A stretch of DNA of 64,000 nt from Chloroflexota bacterium. Lineage in GTDB: Bacteria; Chloroflexota; UBA6077; CF-72. Made by a program: the position numbers and the translations under genes. Each line of letters starts with the position of its first letter. The first letter of the stretch is position 1. Location of the stretch: NCBI GenBank assembly GCA_016191465.1, contig JACPOP010000016.1, positions 62,001 to 126,000 of the forward strand, in the 5' to 3' direction. Positions 62,010 to 64,000 of this stretch are shown one piece after another. The notes beneath the pieces were generated by a model, which saw only the letters and a list, made by a program, of their open reading frames with translations, had not been told where the DNA came from and ran no database searches.

Positions 62010-62918
62010 TCAGCGCGATCCGAACGCCTGGAGGAACATCACCCCCACGGGAACGGTGAACAACAGGCTGTCCATGCGATCCAAGATGCCGCCGTGCCCG
62101 GGTAGGAAGGCTCCAGAATCCTTGGTCCCGGTCTGGCGCTTCAGCAGTGATTCGGCGAGGTCGCCCAGCACCGCCGCGATCCCAATCGCCGCGCCGAACC
62201 CGAGCAGGAGGAGAGGACTGTTCCCGGTCAGTGCGCCCCAGCCGGCAGCCACCAGCGCCGAGGCGGCAACACCGCCCAGCGCACCCTCCAGCGACTTCTT
62301 GGGGCTGATCAAAGGCGCCAGTGGCGTGCGTCCGAAAGCCCGCCCCACAAAGAAAGCAGCGGTATCGCAGATGAAATTCAGGCCCATCACCGTGATGACC
62401 CAGTAGCCGCCTTCGGGCCGATCCCGGAGCGGGGCAAAGAACTGCAGCAAGCCGCCGATGTACAAACCGAACGCGAGCGAAGTCGCCCAATCGAACAGGA
62501 CGTTCTCCAGTCGTTGGCGTCGTATGGGGATCAGCAGGCTGGCCATGAGCGCCACCCCGAGCAGCAGGAAGCCGTCCTCGCCGAAGAGCGGCCGGCCAGC
62601 CTGGCGGTTCACCAGGAACCAGGCATTCAACGGCAAGAAGATAGCCACGCCGAACAGCACCGGATCGACGGATTCGCTGCCTACCGAGCGCAGCATGGCG
62701 CGGCCTTCCAGCGCCCCCAGCAGCGCCGCGATTGCCAGCACGCCACCGTAGACGTAGCCACCAAATGTGCCCTTCTCGCCAAACAGGGCCACGGCGAACA
62801 GGAAGGGCACTGCCACCGCCGCGCTCAGGAGGCGCAGGGTCAGCACGGCGCCTGCCATCCGCCGGGCGGCGGCCACTGGCAGCGCACGGGCGAGCATCGC
62901 CATGCCCATGCGCGCCAC
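62010..62918 (-). CDS. cdsA: phosphatidate cytidylyltransferase
   Basis: A 302-residue membrane enzyme with about eight hydrophobic segments. The CDP-alcohol cytidylyltransferase signature is complete: LGDLAESLLKRQTGTKDSG followed by PGHGGILDRMDSLLF, with NFICDTAAFFVGRAFGR and SPKKSLEGALGG before it. It makes CDP-diacylglycerol for phospholipid synthesis. Start ATG 62918 is the first of several nearby methionines (residues 1, 4, 6, 8), so the exact start is uncertain. It is on the same strand as uppS, 189 bases downstream of it. Confidence 0.95.
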   Translation of the reverse strand: MARMGMAMLARALPVAAARRMAGAVLTLRLLSAAVAVPFLFAVALFGEKGTFGGYVYGGVLAIAALLGALEGRAMLRSVGSESVDPVLFGVAIFLPLNAWFLVNRQAGRPLFGEDGFLLLGVALMASLLIPIRRQRLENVLFDWATSLAFGLYIGGLLQFFAPLRDRPEGGYWVITVMGLNFICDTAAFFVGRAFGRTPLAPLISPKKSLEGALGGVAASALVAAGWGALTGNSPLLLLGFGAAIGIAAVLGDLAESLLKRQTGTKDSGAFLPGHGGILDRMDSLLFTVPVGVMFLQAFGSR

Positions 62919-63107
62919 CGTCGCCAGGCGCTGCCGCTCCTACGATGCACGGACGCACACGCCTGGGATGAGTCCGTGGACCGGTTGGCACGCGCCTAAC
63001 AGGTCCACACACCGTTGGCATGGTTCCACGGTTCTGCCGGCACGTGCTATGGAAGCAGCTCTCAAGATTCTGCACGAAGTGCCAGGGGTGGCAGGCTCTG
63101 GTAGCCG

Positions 63108-63869
63108 TCAGACGAGCCCGCCGAAGCGGCGGGTCCGGCGGCCGAAATCGGCGAATGCCCGGTACAGCTCCTCGCGCCCGAACTCGGGCCAACAGACCGG
63201 CGTGGCGTAGTACTCCGCGTACGCGGCCTGCCAGAGCAGGAAGTTGCTGAGGCGCATCTCGCCCGCCGTACGGATTACCAGGTCTGGATCAGGCAGGCCC
63301 GCGGTATCGAGGAACTCGCCAATCCGCTCTTCGGTGATTCCCTCGGGATCGACGCCCTGTGCGAGCATGCGGCGCACGGCACGGGCAATCTCGGCGCGTC
63401 CGCCGTAGTTGAAGGCCACGTTCAGCACCATGCGCGTGTTGCTGGCGGTCAGGTCGACCGCGCGCTGGACACTCTTTGCCAGTGCCGCCGAAATCCCGTC
63501 AAGGCTCCCAGAGTGGTGGATGCGCACGTTGTTGCGGTTCAGGTCCGCGGCCTCACGATCGATGGCCTCGGCCAGCAGCGACATCAAGCCCCACACTTCG
63601 TCGGCTGGTCGCCGCCAGTTCTCGGTGGAGAACGCATAGATGGTGAGCACCTCCACCCCCGCGTCCGCGCACGCCATGGTGATCCGGCGCACGTTCTCGC
63701 GCCCGGCGTGGTGGCCGGCCAGGCGCGGCATGCCGCGCGCACGCGCCCAACGACCGTTGCCATCCATGATGATGGCCACGTGGCGTGGCACGGCGCTCAG
63801 CCCGTACTCCGCCAGGATCCGCTCGGCCGTCTCGGAATCTGCGCGCTTCTGCGCGGCCGCAACCGCCAC
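63108..63869 (-). CDS. uppS: undecaprenyl diphosphate synthase (isoprenyl transferase)
   Basis: A 253-residue cis-prenyltransferase. HVAIIMDGNGRWARARGMPRLAGH carries the catalytic D36 and substrate loop; TIYAFSTENWRRP, NYGGRAEI and DLVIRTAGEMRLSNFLLWQAAYAE are further conserved blocks, the last with a Glu-Met where most have Gly-Glu-x-R. It makes the lipid carrier for peptidoglycan. GTG 63869 with AGGCGG upstream is chosen over the long open head. It starts 7 bases after frr. Confidence 0.94.
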   Translation of the reverse strand: MAVAAAQKRADSETAERILAEYGLSAVPRHVAIIMDGNGRWARARGMPRLAGHHAGRENVRRITMACADAGVEVLTIYAFSTENWRRPADEVWGLMSLLAEAIDREAADLNRNNVRIHHSGSLDGISAALAKSVQRAVDLTASNTRMVLNVAFNYGGRAEIARAVRRMLAQGVDPEGITEERIGEFLDTAGLPDPDLVIRTAGEMRLSNFLLWQAAYAEYYATPVCWPEFGREELYRAFADFGRRTRRFGGLV

Positions 63870-63876
63870 GTTCCGC

Positions 63877-64000
63877 CTAGACCTCCAGCACCTCGGTCTC
63901 CTTCTGCTTGGAGACCTCATCGACCTCGTGGATGTGCTGGCTCGTGATCTTCTCCAGCCGCTCCTGGCCACGCTTGATGTCGGCCTCGGAAACGCTCTCC
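63877..64000 (-). CDS. frr: ribosome recycling factor, C-terminal part
   Basis: The minus-strand frame entering at the window edge gives 40 residues ending in stop 63877: SVSEADIKRGQERLEKITSQ, then HIHEVDEVSKQKETEVLEV. This is the end of RRF, where the long third helix of the three-helix bundle closes with E-LEV. The start is outside the window. Next to uppS, as in most bacteria. Confidence 0.92.
   Translation of the reverse strand, partial: ESVSEADIKRGQERLEKITSQHIHEVDEVSKQKETEVLEV

Noticed and set aside
1-64000. rRNA genes, transposases, integrases, phage genes or replication origin
   Set aside because: I looked for their motifs in the frames and the bases and saw none; the repeats around the AAA ATPase are the only hint of mobility.

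Overview
This is a GC-rich bacterial chromosome segment. It uses many GTG and TTG start codons, short coupled operons, twin-arginine-like lipoprotein substrate-binding proteins with long Ala/Pro linkers, and soil-type P450, CaiB and CapA families. It most resembles a Chloroflexota genome (Thermomicrobia-like or a related soil lineage). That placement is inferred from gene content and style; no rRNA or other decisive marker is present.

Layout. 1-7.5 kb: the end of an ECF transporter (EcfA tail, EcfT), a gamma-glutamylcyclotransferase-like protein, a GntR regulator, serC, an ECF sigma factor, an FAD monooxygenase and a carboxylesterase remnant. 7.5-31.9 kb: a catabolic and transport region. It holds a PrpD/CapA pair, a P450 followed by an internally deleted P450 pseudogene, an iron-type ABC importer, a TetR regulator, thiolase, acyl-CoA ligase, an SDR/MaoC pair, two cysteine-poor HgdB-like proteins, a second (frameshifted) CapA, a CaiB CoA-transferase and a DppB/DppC plus solute-binding-protein transporter without ATPases. 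Five related 24-bp palindromes next to the TetR gene, the ABC importer, thiolase, MaoC and an HgdB-like gene suggest one regulon for an unidentified acyl-CoA-linked substrate.

32-34 kb: an orphan AAA ATPase preceded by a 19-bp perfect palindrome and bracketed by 57-bp direct repeats. 34-41.5 kb: a LysR regulator diverging from a P450 - solute-binding protein - P450 - hydrolase - secreted hydrolase block. 41.5-48 kb: an unknown secreted protein, a frameshifted ornithine cyclodeaminase homologue, an asparaginase with an altered motif, and a thiamine-diphosphate (TPP) enzyme whose start lies beside an inverted pair of heptanucleotide repeat arrays.

48-64 kb: core genes, mostly on the minus strand. 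These are yebC, rhomboid, an EF-G-like GTPase (plus strand), tyrS, a truncated ribF, truB, rbfA, infB, ylxR, nusA, large-form ispG, rseP, cdsA, uppS and the tail of frr. The usual rimP (before nusA) and dxr (between cdsA and rseP) are not at these positions.
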